NCBI RefSeq assembly: GCF_003860465.1
Contig: NZ_CP034185.1
Coordinates: 310,001-374,000, forward strand
Length of the DNA stretch: 64,000 bases
Reading direction: 5' to 3'
Origin: Deinococcus psychrotolerans
GTDB taxonomy: Bacteria; Deinococcota; Deinococci; Deinococcales; Deinococcaceae
Below are positions 41,504 to 49,748 of the stretch, piece after piece (position 1 is the stretch's first letter; each line of letters starts with the position of its first letter). The notes below the pieces were generated by a model. That model did no database searches and was not told the DNA's origin. It saw only the letters and a program-made list of their open reading frames with translations. The translations under genes were made by a program, and so were the position numbers.

Positions 41504-43969
41504 ATGACCACACCCACCCCCGATCTCAGCACCCTCCTAGACCAACTCACCTTAGACGAGCAGATCAGCTTGCTGGCCGGAGCCGACGCTTGGCGCACGG
41601 TAGCCATTCCCCGCTTGAGCATTCCCGCCCTCAAAGTCAGCGACGGCCCGGCTGGGGTGCGCGGCGGTGGAGCTTTGGTGGGCGGCACGCCGACGGCGGC
41701 GTTTCCGGTAGGCATTTCGCTCGGCAGCACCTGGAACGTGGAGTTGCTGCGCGAAGTGGGCGTCTCGCTGGCCCGCGAAGCCCACGACAAGGGCGCGGGC
41801 GTACTGCTGGCTCCGACCATCAATTTGTTCCGCAGTACACTCAATGGCCGCAACTTCGAGAGCTACGCCGAAGACCCCTTCCTGACCGGCAAACTCGCCA
41901 CCGCTTACGTACAGGGGCTGCAATCCGGCGGCGTGTCGGCCACCGTCAAGCACTTTATCGGCAACGAATCGGAATACCAGCGCAACTCCATCAGCTCCGA
42001 CATCCCCGAACGCGCTCTGCGGGAGTTGTACCTGCGGCCCTTTGAAATGGTGGTTAAAGACGCCCAGCCGTGGGCGATCATGAGCAGTTACAACAAGGTG
42101 AACGGCACGTATGTCAGCGAGTCTCCGCGCCTGCTGAGCGAAATTTTGCGTGACGAGTGGGGATTTGACGGCCTGATCATGTCGGACTGGGGCGGCACTT
42201 ACAGCTCCGGCGAGTCGCTGCGGGCGGGCCTCGATCTGGAAATGCCGGGGCCGAGCCGTGCCCGCACCAATTTGCTGGAAGAAGCCCAAAATGACCCCAT
42301 CACCCGTCAAGCGGTGCACAGGGCAGCGGGCGAAGTCTTGCGCCTCATTGAGCGCACTGAAACTTTCGCCCACCCCCGCGACGTGAGCGAAGCCGCTGAG
42401 AAAGGCGAGGAGCGCCCAGACACCCGCGCCCTGATTCGCCGCGCCGGAGCGGAGGGCACCGTTTTGCTCAAAAATAAGGATGGTCTCTTGCCGCTGCCAG
42501 CGTGCGCAAGCGTCGCCGTGATCGGCCCGAACGCGGATACGGGGCAGGTCATGGGCGGCGGCAGCGCTCAGATGAGTGCCCACCGCAAAGTCTCACCGCT
42601 GGAAGGCTTGAGAGCGGCGCTAGGCAAAAACCGGGTGACTTACGCACAAGGCTGCGACAATGCCCGCTTTTTGCCCACGCTGGACGCGGCGATTGAGCTT
42701 GAATACCTCGGTGCGGATGGTCAGGTCATTGCCACCGAGCAAAGGCGGGGCAGCGAAGTGATGTGGTTTGCCTTGCCCAAAGGCGTCAGCGCCGACTCGT
42801 TGCACGTTCGCCTGAACCTGACCCTGAGCGCCCCAGATGCGGGTGACTACGATCTGAGCCTTTACAGCGCGGGCCTGAGCCGACTGAGTGTGAACGGCGA
42901 GGAAGTCATCGACAATTGGACGAACTGGCAAGCCGGCAGCACATACTTTGCTTTTGGCAGCGATGAAGTGCGGGCCAGCCGCTTTTTGAGCGCGGGCGAG
43001 CACCACGCGGTCATCGAGTTTAAGCCCAAAGAAGTCAAACACAGCGTCGCGTCCTTCAGCGCCGTTCGGCTGGGTTTCCGCGCCCCGCTGCCGGAAACAG
43101 CTTTTGCTGAGGCGGTTCGGATTGCGGGCGAGGCCGAGTACGCGGTGGTGTGTGTCGGCACCACTGGCGAGTGGGAAACCGAGGGCGTAGACCGCTGGGG
43201 GCTGGACTTGCCGGGCCAGCAAAACGAACTGGTCAGCGCGGTGCTGGCCGCCAACCCGCGCACAGTGGTGCTGCTGCAAACCGGCGGGCCCGTTTTGATG
43301 CCCTGGCTGGACGCCGTGCCCGCCCTGCTGCAAGGCTGGTTTCCCGGTCAGGAAGCCGGGCACGCCTTTGCCGACGTCCTGCTGGGAATAGCCGATCCGG
43401 GCGGGCGATTGCCGCAAACGTTTGTGGCCCGCCTCAGCGACGACCCGACCCATCCCGAAACGCCGGACGTGCAGTATCCCGGCGAGAACGGCCACGTGGA
43501 ATATAGGGAAGGGCTGTTTATCGGTTACCGCCACGCCGACAAAGCGGGCACGACGCCGCTGTTTGCCTTTGGCTCCGGGCTGAGCTACACGACCTTTGAA
43601 CTCTCGGACGCAGCCCTGAGCGCCGAGCAGGTTGAGCCCGGCGAGTCCGTCAGCGTCAGCGTGACGGTTCGCAACACCGGAGAGCGCTCTGGGCAAACGG
43701 TGGTGCAGCTCTACCTGCGTGATGTCGCCGCCAGCTTGGAGCGGCCCAACAAGGAACTCAAAGGATTCGCCAAAGTCAGCTTGCCCGCAGGCGAGAGCCA
43801 GACCGTGACGTTGAAGCTGGATATGCGCTCGCTGGCCTACTTTGACGACACTCAAAATGCTTGGGTGGCCGAAGCGGGCGACTTCGAGATTTTGTTGGGC
43901 CAGAGCAGCGCCGAGTTGCCGATCAAGCTGAAGCTGAAGCTGAGTAAGGATTGGAGCGCCCGACCCTAA
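41504..43969 (+). CDS. GH3 glycoside hydrolase with PA14 insert and fibronectin-III-like C-terminus
   Basis: 821 residues. The (alpha/beta)8 domain holds nucleophile Asp228 (GLIMSDWGG) and KHFIGNESE; the second domain has VAVIGPNAD. A PA14-like sandwich (about 400-520) is inserted, and the C-terminus is a fibronectin-III-like domain (VRNTGERSGQTVVQLYL). This architecture is typical of beta-glucosidases of the BglB/KpBGL type. No signal peptide, so it acts in the cytoplasm. It follows the transporter genes by 111 bases with its own AGAGG site. The exact sugar is unknown. Confidence 0.92.
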   Translation: MTTPTPDLSTLLDQLTLDEQISLLAGADAWRTVAIPRLSIPALKVSDGPAGVRGGGALVGGTPTAAFPVGISLGSTWNVELLREVGVSLAREAHDKGAGVLLAPTINLFRSTLNGRNFESYAEDPFLTGKLATAYVQGLQSGGVSATVKHFIGNESEYQRNSISSDIPERALRELYLRPFEMVVKDAQPWAIMSSYNKVNGTYVSESPRLLSEILRDEWGFDGLIMSDWGGTYSSGESLRAGLDLEMPGPSRARTNLLEEAQNDPITRQAVHRAAGEVLRLIERTETFAHPRDVSEAAEKGEERPDTRALIRRAGAEGTVLLKNKDGLLPLPACASVAVIGPNADTGQVMGGGSAQMSAHRKVSPLEGLRAALGKNRVTYAQGCDNARFLPTLDAAIELEYLGADGQVIATEQRRGSEVMWFALPKGVSADSLHVRLNLTLSAPDAGDYDLSLYSAGLSRLSVNGEEVIDNWTNWQAGSTYFAFGSDEVRASRFLSAGEHHAVIEFKPKEVKHSVASFSAVRLGFRAPLPETAFAEAVRIAGEAEYAVVCVGTTGEWETEGVDRWGLDLPGQQNELVSAVLAANPRTVVLLQTGGPVLMPWLDAVPALLQGWFPGQEAGHAFADVLLGIADPGGRLPQTFVARLSDDPTHPETPDVQYPGENGHVEYREGLFIGYRHADKAGTTPLFAFGSGLSYTTFELSDAALSAEQVEPGESVSVSVTVRNTGERSGQTVVQLYLRDVAASLERPNKELKGFAKVSLPAGESQTVTLKLDMRSLAYFDDTQNAWVAEAGDFEILLGQSSAELPIKLKLKLSKDWSARP

Positions 43970-44020
43970 CTGGGTGGCCGTCCGGGGCGCGGCCAGATCA
44001 AACGGCTTGGGGGAATGTTC

Positions 44021-44074
44021 CAACAACGGGGGAGAAATCGGAGCGCAACTGCTCCGATTTCTCCCCCGTTGTTG
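44021..44074. terminator. perfect 24-bp hairpin between convergent genes, probable bidirectional terminator
   Basis: Bases 44021-44044 are exactly complementary to 44051-44074 with a 6-base loop (GCAACT). It lies between the GH3 stop and the RpiR stop, which face each other. No T-run follows either side, so it is not a classical intrinsic terminator, but the position fits transcript termination or 3'-end protection. Confidence 0.7.
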
Positions 44075-44116
44075 TCTGTATTCAGGGCCGAACCTTGAAT
44101 CCTCTCCCCTGCTCCG

Positions 44117-44959
44117 TCAGTATTCGTACACGCCGAACTCGGCTTTGAGGGCTTCGGTTTGCTTGAAGTGATCGCCCTTCCACGCTCTGGCCACCAGCAC
44201 GATCATCAGCGAGGTGATGCTGACAAACGGCGCGACCGAAGCGGCGGCTTCTGAGCCTTGAGTGGGCAGGCGCAGGCAGTGACGGGCCAACTTGCCGAGC
44301 GGCGAAGCGCCCTGATCGGTCAGCAGCAGTACCGTGACGCCGCGCTCATGCAGGGCGGTGACGACTTGGGTGGTGGCGCGGCTGTAGCGCCGCATGGTGT
44401 AGACCAGCACAGCGTCTTCAGCCGTCAGTTCGAGGAACTGCTCGGGGCGGCTGAGCAGCAGATCGGCGGAGTGCGCTTCGACACGTGGGCGAAACGAAGA
44501 CAGCAGCGCTTCAGCCATCAGCGCCAAGCCGTACGAGGAGCGGGCACCCACGATCCAGACCCGGCGGGCCTGCGCGATGGCCTGCGCGAAGGGGAGCAGT
44601 TGCTGTTCTGGCAGCGCCGCCAGACTCTCCAGATTGGCGCGTTCGCTGGCCCAAAAATCAGCGACGACGGCGTTTTGAGGCCCCGGCTGTTTGAGGCCGA
44701 GGGTGGCCCGCAGGTCATGGCGCACCGTCTTTTGGAAGTGCGGATAGCCGTCGTAGCCGATCCGCTGGCTAAAACGGGTGATGGCCGCGCCGCTGATGCC
44801 CAAGCGCCCGGCCAATTCACCTGCACTCAAAAACGGCACTTCCTCAGCATGGTCAATACAAAAGCGGGCGACGCGCTGATCCCGCTGACTCAGCTCCTCT
44901 ACTCCGGCACGGAGGCGCTCGACCGCCGAACCCATTGGAGCGCTGGCAAGGCTTGTCAT
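44117..44959 (-). CDS. RpiR/MurR-family transcriptional regulator
   Basis: 280 residues. An N-terminal HTH_6 domain (SAGELAGRLGISGAAITRFSQ, about 45-70) is followed by a SIS sugar-isomerase domain (VWIVGARSSYGLALMAEALL; DAVLVYTMRRYSRATTQ). Such regulators sense phosphosugars, for example MurNAc-6-P for MurR. ATG 44959 has no Shine-Dalgarno; TATGCT lies 6 bases before it, which would allow a leaderless transcript besides read-through from the amidohydrolase gene 22 bases away. A longer frame from 45160 overlaps that gene and is rejected. Likely regulator of its own operon; ligand unknown. Confidence 0.88.
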   Translation of the reverse strand: MTSLASAPMGSAVERLRAGVEELSQRDQRVARFCIDHAEEVPFLSAGELAGRLGISGAAITRFSQRIGYDGYPHFQKTVRHDLRATLGLKQPGPQNAVVADFWASERANLESLAALPEQQLLPFAQAIAQARRVWIVGARSSYGLALMAEALLSSFRPRVEAHSADLLLSRPEQFLELTAEDAVLVYTMRRYSRATTQVVTALHERGVTVLLLTDQGASPLGKLARHCLRLPTQGSEAAASVAPFVSITSLMIVLVARAWKGDHFKQTEALKAEFGVYEY

Positions 44960-44981
44960 GGCATCAGCATAGCGAGAAAGC

Positions 44982-46616
44982 TCAACCGGCACGCCCCGAA
45001 GTCGCTGCTCCCGGCCCGTAGAGCCGCTTGCCCGGCAAAGCCCCGGTGTGCTTGCCCGCCTTGAGGGTCTGCACGCCGTTGACCCACACGCCCTGCACGC
45101 CCACCGAGAACTTATTGGACTCGGCGTAGGTGGCTTTGTCTTGGATGGTCGCCGGATCAAAAATCACCACGTCGGCGTAAGCGCCTTCACGCAACTCGCC
45201 CCGGTCTTTGAGGCGCAGGTGCTCGGCGGGCAGGCTGGTCATACGGCGCACGCCTTCTTCGAGACTCAGCAGACCTCTTTCGCGCACGTAGTGGCCCAGC
45301 AAGCGGGTGAAATTGCCCAGCGCTCTAGGGTGGCCGCCGTCCTGGTCGCCGGGGTCGTCGCCCGCCGCATCCGAGCCGAGCATCACCCAGGGTTCTTTCA
45401 GCTGACGCTCAATGTTCTCTTCGGTCATCAGATGGTAAAGCGTGCCAATACTACCGGGTTCGCTCTCGATCAAGTCCAGTGCCGTGTCGATCCAGTCCTG
45501 ACCACGCATTGTGGCGATCTCGGCCAGCGACTTGCCCTTGTAATCGGCGTGCTGGGGCAATTTCAGGCCCACCGGATAAGCGCCCTGCGGCCCGGCCAGG
45601 CTGCCGAGCGGTTCCCAGGTGCCGTCGGGGTTTTGTATGGCGGCCCGAATCTTGGCGCGGGTGACGGGGTCGCGCAGACGCTCTTTAAGCTGGTCATCCT
45701 CGCTGGCCCAGGGTGGGCAAGACGCCGCCAGACCGGTGCCGCCCGCCGTGTAGAGGTACATATCAGCGTGGATGTCTTTACCCGCTGCCCGCTCGGCGTT
45801 GATCCGCTCAATGAGGGTCGCCATTTTCGGCCAGGCTGGTCTGCCCGCCGCTTTGAGGTGGTAGAGGTGCAGCCGCGCCCCGCTGCGCTCTGAGATCTCG
45901 AGCGCCTCGGTAAAGCCTTCCAAAATCGCCTCGCCCTCGGAGCGCATGTGGGTGATGTAGATGCCCTGAGCACGCCCGACTTCCTCGCAGACGGCCACGA
46001 GCTCATCGGTGCTGGCGTAGCTGCCGGGCGGGTAGATCAGCGCGGTGGCCACGCCATACGCTCCGTCCGCCATTGCCTCGCGGGTGACGCGGCGCATCTC
46101 GGCGATTTGTTCGGGGCTGCTCTCACCCGCCGTGTGGCCCCTGGCGGCCATTCTGACCGTCGTCGCGCCCAGAAATGAGCCGAAGTTGACGGACGCGCCC
46201 ACGTCTTCCTGCGCGGCCATCCAATCGCCGAAGCGCGTCCAGCCCCTCGCCCGCTCGATCCAGCGCTCATCGTCATTCGGCAAGCCGTGAACGGGAAAGG
46301 CGTGCGCTTCACTCAGCACGGCTGGGGCCGGAGTCCAGCCCTCGCCCATGATCTCGGTGGTCACGCCCTGCGTCACCTTGCCGACACTCAGGCCACTGGC
46401 CAGCAAGCTGGAGACCGAGTGGCTCATCACGTCGATGAAGCCGGGGGCCACCACCATGCCGGAAGCGTCTATGACCTCGGCTCCTTCCGGCACGGGGCCG
46501 CCGGGTTCTTGGACGGCGGCAATGCGCTCACCGTCAATCAGCAGATCGGCTCGGCGTCTCGGCGCTCCGGTGCCGTCGATCAGGGTGCCGTTCTTGATCA
46601 AAATCTGACTCATCAT
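44982..46616 (-). CDS. D-aminoacylase-like amidohydrolase
   Basis: 544 residues of the N-acyl-D-amino-acid deacylase family: N-terminal NGTLIDGTGAPRRRADLLIDGERI, PGFIDV, TEIMGEGWTPAP, ITHMRSEG, the Lys/His segment LYHLKAAGRP, GSDAAGDD and the C-terminal LKDRGELREGAYADVVIFDP. The usual first metal motif HxH after GFIDV is MSH here (Met64, Ser65, His66), so one ligand is missing. Activity may be retained, as these enzymes can depend mainly on one zinc. ATG 46616 or 46613; AGGAGG precedes. Six bases after the hydrolase gene upstream. Confidence 0.85.
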   Translation of the reverse strand: MMSQILIKNGTLIDGTGAPRRRADLLIDGERIAAVQEPGGPVPEGAEVIDASGMVVAPGFIDVMSHSVSSLLASGLSVGKVTQGVTTEIMGEGWTPAPAVLSEAHAFPVHGLPNDDERWIERARGWTRFGDWMAAQEDVGASVNFGSFLGATTVRMAARGHTAGESSPEQIAEMRRVTREAMADGAYGVATALIYPPGSYASTDELVAVCEEVGRAQGIYITHMRSEGEAILEGFTEALEISERSGARLHLYHLKAAGRPAWPKMATLIERINAERAAGKDIHADMYLYTAGGTGLAASCPPWASEDDQLKERLRDPVTRAKIRAAIQNPDGTWEPLGSLAGPQGAYPVGLKLPQHADYKGKSLAEIATMRGQDWIDTALDLIESEPGSIGTLYHLMTEENIERQLKEPWVMLGSDAAGDDPGDQDGGHPRALGNFTRLLGHYVRERGLLSLEEGVRRMTSLPAEHLRLKDRGELREGAYADVVIFDPATIQDKATYAESNKFSVGVQGVWVNGVQTLKAGKHTGALPGKRLYGPGAATSGRAG

Positions 46617-46622
46617 GCCTCC

Positions 46623-48089
46623 TTACAGCGCGGCGGTCACGGGCGGTTGCTGGGCCGCCCCGAGTTGCAAGCGCGGGTACAGCCGTGCACCGAAGCGCAT
46701 GAATTCCACTTCGCCGCCCTTCGTCAGAAATTCCACGCCGATGCCGTCCGCGTCGCCGCCCGCCACGGCAGCGCGTTCCGGGGCAATGAAGCGCACCGAC
46801 ATTTCTTCAGTACCGCCGGTGTTGGGATTGGGGAGAACCAGCATCAGCTTGCCGCCTTCCACCTTCGCGCCAATGGTATACGGCTGACCGATCACGTCGT
46901 ACTCACCGGCAAAAGCTGTCAGCGCCCCCTCGTCCAGCTTGACTTCCTCGCGCTCCGGCTTGACCAGCCCCAACACCTCACGCTTGACCCATTCGCCGAG
47001 CCTGCGGTTCATGGCGTGGCCGTTGCTGGCGTTGGTCATGGCGATAAAGCCCACCTTGCGATCCGGCGAAACCCAGAAATCTGATTGGTGGCCGAAGGTG
47101 GTTCCGCCGTGGCTGATGATGGTGGCGCTTTCATATTCATCGATGAACCAGCTCTGCCCGATTTGCCCTTCCTCACCCGGAAAGGCGTTGATCCCGACGC
47201 CGATGGGCCGGACGGGTTTCCACAGGTGTGTGCGGTTCATCCCGCTCAAGGTGGGGACTTCAGGTTTTTCGGCCTTTTCGTCTGTGCTGTTCTCGGCAGC
47301 TGCGGACGGCTCCGGCATCGTTCCCGACATGATGTAGTGGGCGTACTTGGCCATATCGCTGACCGTGGACGAGCAACTGCTGCCCGCTGGAGCCGCCGAG
47401 CGCATCATCATCCAGGGGCGCTGCACCACCATTTCGTCGTTCACCTTGTTGTGGCCGGTGGCGTAGCGGTAGGTCATGATCTGGCTGGGAAAGAAAAGGG
47501 TGTGATCCATGCCCAGCGGCGTGAGAACCAGTTCAGTCACGGCCGCTTCGTAAGTCTTGCCGGTAACGACCTCGATGACCCGCCCGGCCACAAAAAAGCC
47601 CGCGTTGTTGTAACTCCAATGGCCCCTCAGCGGCACCACCTGCGGCGACTGTGCCAGCGCGTCTAGCCCTTTAGCAACGGCGTCGTCACCGTCGCCCGTT
47701 TCCTCGAACAAATCGCCCTGAAAGCCGCCCTGATGGGTCAGCAGGTCATGCACGGTCACCCGCGCGGCCACCGATTCGTCGGTGAGCTTGAACTCTGGCA
47801 GGTACGTCCGCACCGGCACATTCAAGTCCAACTTGCCCTGCTCCACCAGCACGGAGCAGGTGAGCGAAGTGAGGGTCTTGGTGGTGCTGCCGATCTGGAA
47901 GATGGTGTCGTGGGTGATCGGCAGCGGGTTTTCTATGCTGGTCACGCCCAGACTGACAAAATGATCTCCGTCTGGCGTGAGGAGACCCAGCGTGATGCCG
48001 GGAACCTTGTATTCCTCTAAAAGCCGTTTGGCTTCACTTTTAAAGGCGGCGGCGAGTTCGGTGCTGCTTTTGGGTGTGGTCGCGGTCAT
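46623..48089 (-). CDS. beta-lactamase-fold serine hydrolase (class C/esterase type), paralog 1
   Basis: 488 residues. The beta-lactamase domain has S68-T-T-K71 (IGSTTKT), Y160-N-N162 (WSYNNAG) and HGGTTFGHQS, the three motifs of class C-like peptidases and esterases. A C-terminal domain of about 100 residues follows, like DUF3471-type tails. There is no signal peptide, so it is not a secreted beta-lactamase; a cytoplasmic D-aminopeptidase or amidase role fits the operon. GGAGG precedes ATG 48089. Strongly similar to the next gene throughout, with differences mainly in the linker near 265-300. Confidence 0.88.
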   Translation of the reverse strand: MTATTPKSSTELAAAFKSEAKRLLEEYKVPGITLGLLTPDGDHFVSLGVTSIENPLPITHDTIFQIGSTTKTLTSLTCSVLVEQGKLDLNVPVRTYLPEFKLTDESVAARVTVHDLLTHQGGFQGDLFEETGDGDDAVAKGLDALAQSPQVVPLRGHWSYNNAGFFVAGRVIEVVTGKTYEAAVTELVLTPLGMDHTLFFPSQIMTYRYATGHNKVNDEMVVQRPWMMMRSAAPAGSSCSSTVSDMAKYAHYIMSGTMPEPSAAAENSTDEKAEKPEVPTLSGMNRTHLWKPVRPIGVGINAFPGEEGQIGQSWFIDEYESATIISHGGTTFGHQSDFWVSPDRKVGFIAMTNASNGHAMNRRLGEWVKREVLGLVKPEREEVKLDEGALTAFAGEYDVIGQPYTIGAKVEGGKLMLVLPNPNTGGTEEMSVRFIAPERAAVAGGDADGIGVEFLTKGGEVEFMRFGARLYPRLQLGAAQQPPVTAAL

Positions 48090-48137
48090 GATGGGGCCTC
48101 CTTACAGGCTAAAGCGGTGAAACAATGGGGTTGGGTG

Positions 48138-49616
48138 TTAAATTTCGGTGAGCGGCATGGTCTGGGCGACTTCTCGACCCTCCAACGGGTAGAGCCTGAC
48201 ACCCATACGCATGAATTCCACCTTGTCGTCCGCACCACGCAGAAACTCGACGCCGGTGTCGTCCAGATCGCCGCCGCTCGTGACCAGCGCACGGTTCGGG
48301 GCGATAAACCGCAGCGGGGCGGGCTTTGTGCCGCTTGCGCCAGGTGTGGTGTCGGGGATGGTGAGGGTCAGTCGCCCACCTTCAAGGTGCGAGCCAATGT
48401 TCATAGCTGTCCCGATAATCAGATACTTCCCTTCAAAGTCACTCAGGGTGTCAGGGCTGACAAAATGCTCCGGCAGCTCTGCGGCGCTGAGGCCCAGCAG
48501 TTCGCGCTTGATCCATTTGCTGAGCTTGCGGTTGTAAGCGTGGCCGTTGCTGGCATTGGTCATGGCAATGAAGCCCACTTTGCGGTCGGGTGAGACCCAG
48601 AAGTCCGACTGGTGGCCGTGGGTGGTGCCGCCGTGACTGATGATGGTGGCCTGCGGGTACTGATCGATAAACCAGCTCTGCCCGATCTGGCCCCGTTCAC
48701 CGGGAAAGCCGTTGAGGGCGTCGCCGATGGGCCGCTGCGGCTTCCAAAGCAGGGGACGGTCTAGCGTTTCTAACGGTGAGGCTTCAGCGGGTGTGGCCGT
48801 GTCCTCGCCCTGCGCCCCGGCCTCCTGATCTGGCCGCGCAGGTATGGTGGTGCCCGACATGATGTAGTAGGCGTAGCGGGTCATGTCGCGCATGGTGGAA
48901 TTGAGGGTGCCGCCCGCCGGGGCTGAGGAGCGCGGCAGAATCCAGGGGCGCTGAATCACCAACTCGTCATCGATCTTGTTGTGTCCAGCAGCAAAACGGT
49001 AGGTCATCACCTGACTGGGAAAAAAGAGGGTGTGATCCATTCCCAGCGGCTCAAAAATCAGTTCGGTGACGGCCGCCTCATAAGGCTTGCCGGTCAGCAC
49101 TTCAATCACGCGCCCCGCCACATAAAATCCGGCATTGTTATAGCTCCAGTGACTCCGTAGCGCCACGACCTGCGGTGACTCAGCCAGAATGTCCAGCACC
49201 TTGGAGAGCGCGTCGTCGCCGTTGCCGGTTTCCTCGAAGAGGTCGCCCTGGAAGCCGCCCTGATGGGTCAGCACATCACGCACGGTCAGGGCGGCGGCCA
49301 CCGATTCGTCTTTGAGCTTGAAGTCCGGCAGGTAGGTGCGAACTGGCACGTCCAAATCTAACTTGCCCTGCGCCACCAAGACCGAGCAAGTCAGCGAGGT
49401 GATGGTCTTGGTGGTGCTGCCGATCTGAAAAATGGTGTCGGCGTCAATCGGCAGCGGGTTCTCCAGGCTGGTGACGCCCAGATGGACGAAGTAATCGCCG
49501 TCCGGCGTCAGCATCCCCAGCGTGACGCCGGGAATTTTGTACTCTCCCAGCAGGCGCTTGGCTTCCTGCTCGAAGGCGGCGGCGAGTTCGGTGCTGCTCT
49601 TGGGGGTCACGGTCAT
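48138..49616 (-). CDS. beta-lactamase-fold serine hydrolase, paralog 2
   Basis: 492 residues, same architecture as the neighbouring paralog: S67-T-T-K70, Y159-N-N161, and HGGTTHGHQS. Both keep all catalytic residues, so they may have split substrate ranges rather than one being a relic. No signal peptide. GAGGAGA precedes ATG 49616. It lies 132 bases after the binding-protein gene, with a stem-loop in the gap, and 48 bases before paralog 1. Confidence 0.88.
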   Translation of the reverse strand: MTVTPKSSTELAAAFEQEAKRLLGEYKIPGVTLGMLTPDGDYFVHLGVTSLENPLPIDADTIFQIGSTTKTITSLTCSVLVAQGKLDLDVPVRTYLPDFKLKDESVAAALTVRDVLTHQGGFQGDLFEETGNGDDALSKVLDILAESPQVVALRSHWSYNNAGFYVAGRVIEVLTGKPYEAAVTELIFEPLGMDHTLFFPSQVMTYRFAAGHNKIDDELVIQRPWILPRSSAPAGGTLNSTMRDMTRYAYYIMSGTTIPARPDQEAGAQGEDTATPAEASPLETLDRPLLWKPQRPIGDALNGFPGERGQIGQSWFIDQYPQATIISHGGTTHGHQSDFWVSPDRKVGFIAMTNASNGHAYNRKLSKWIKRELLGLSAAELPEHFVSPDTLSDFEGKYLIIGTAMNIGSHLEGGRLTLTIPDTTPGASGTKPAPLRFIAPNRALVTSGGDLDDTGVEFLRGADDKVEFMRMGVRLYPLEGREVAQTMPLTEI

Positions 49617-49690
49617 GGATTCTCCTCAACATGCGAATCAACATCGGAACGGAGGCGGGCGAACTGGGACGAAGAGACCGATTTTTCCTG

Positions 49691-49717
49691 CTGCCGCGCT
49701 TCAGTGAGGCGCGGCAG
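49691..49717 (-). other. intercistronic stem-loop after the peptide-binding-protein gene
   Basis: CTGCCGCGC (49691-49699) and GCGCGGCAG (49709-49717) form a perfect 9-bp stem with a 9-base loop. No T-run follows on the minus strand. Stem-loops after binding-protein genes often protect the upstream mRNA or reduce downstream expression; here that would lower the hydrolase genes relative to the binding protein. The rest of the 132-base gap shows only the GAGGAGA ribosome site. Confidence 0.55.
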
Positions 49718-49748
49718 GCCTAGAAAACGTGGCGGCAAAATTAAAGGA

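Noticed and set aside
42620..44026. 468-codon minus-strand frame opposite the GH3 gene
   Set aside because: Covers the conserved GH3 coding region in antisense and ends in the hairpin region; no domain.
46623..49616. Antibiotic-resistance beta-lactamases
   Set aside because: SxxK and YxN motifs are present, but both proteins lack signal peptides, are longer than class C enzymes and sit in a peptide/D-amino-acid operon.
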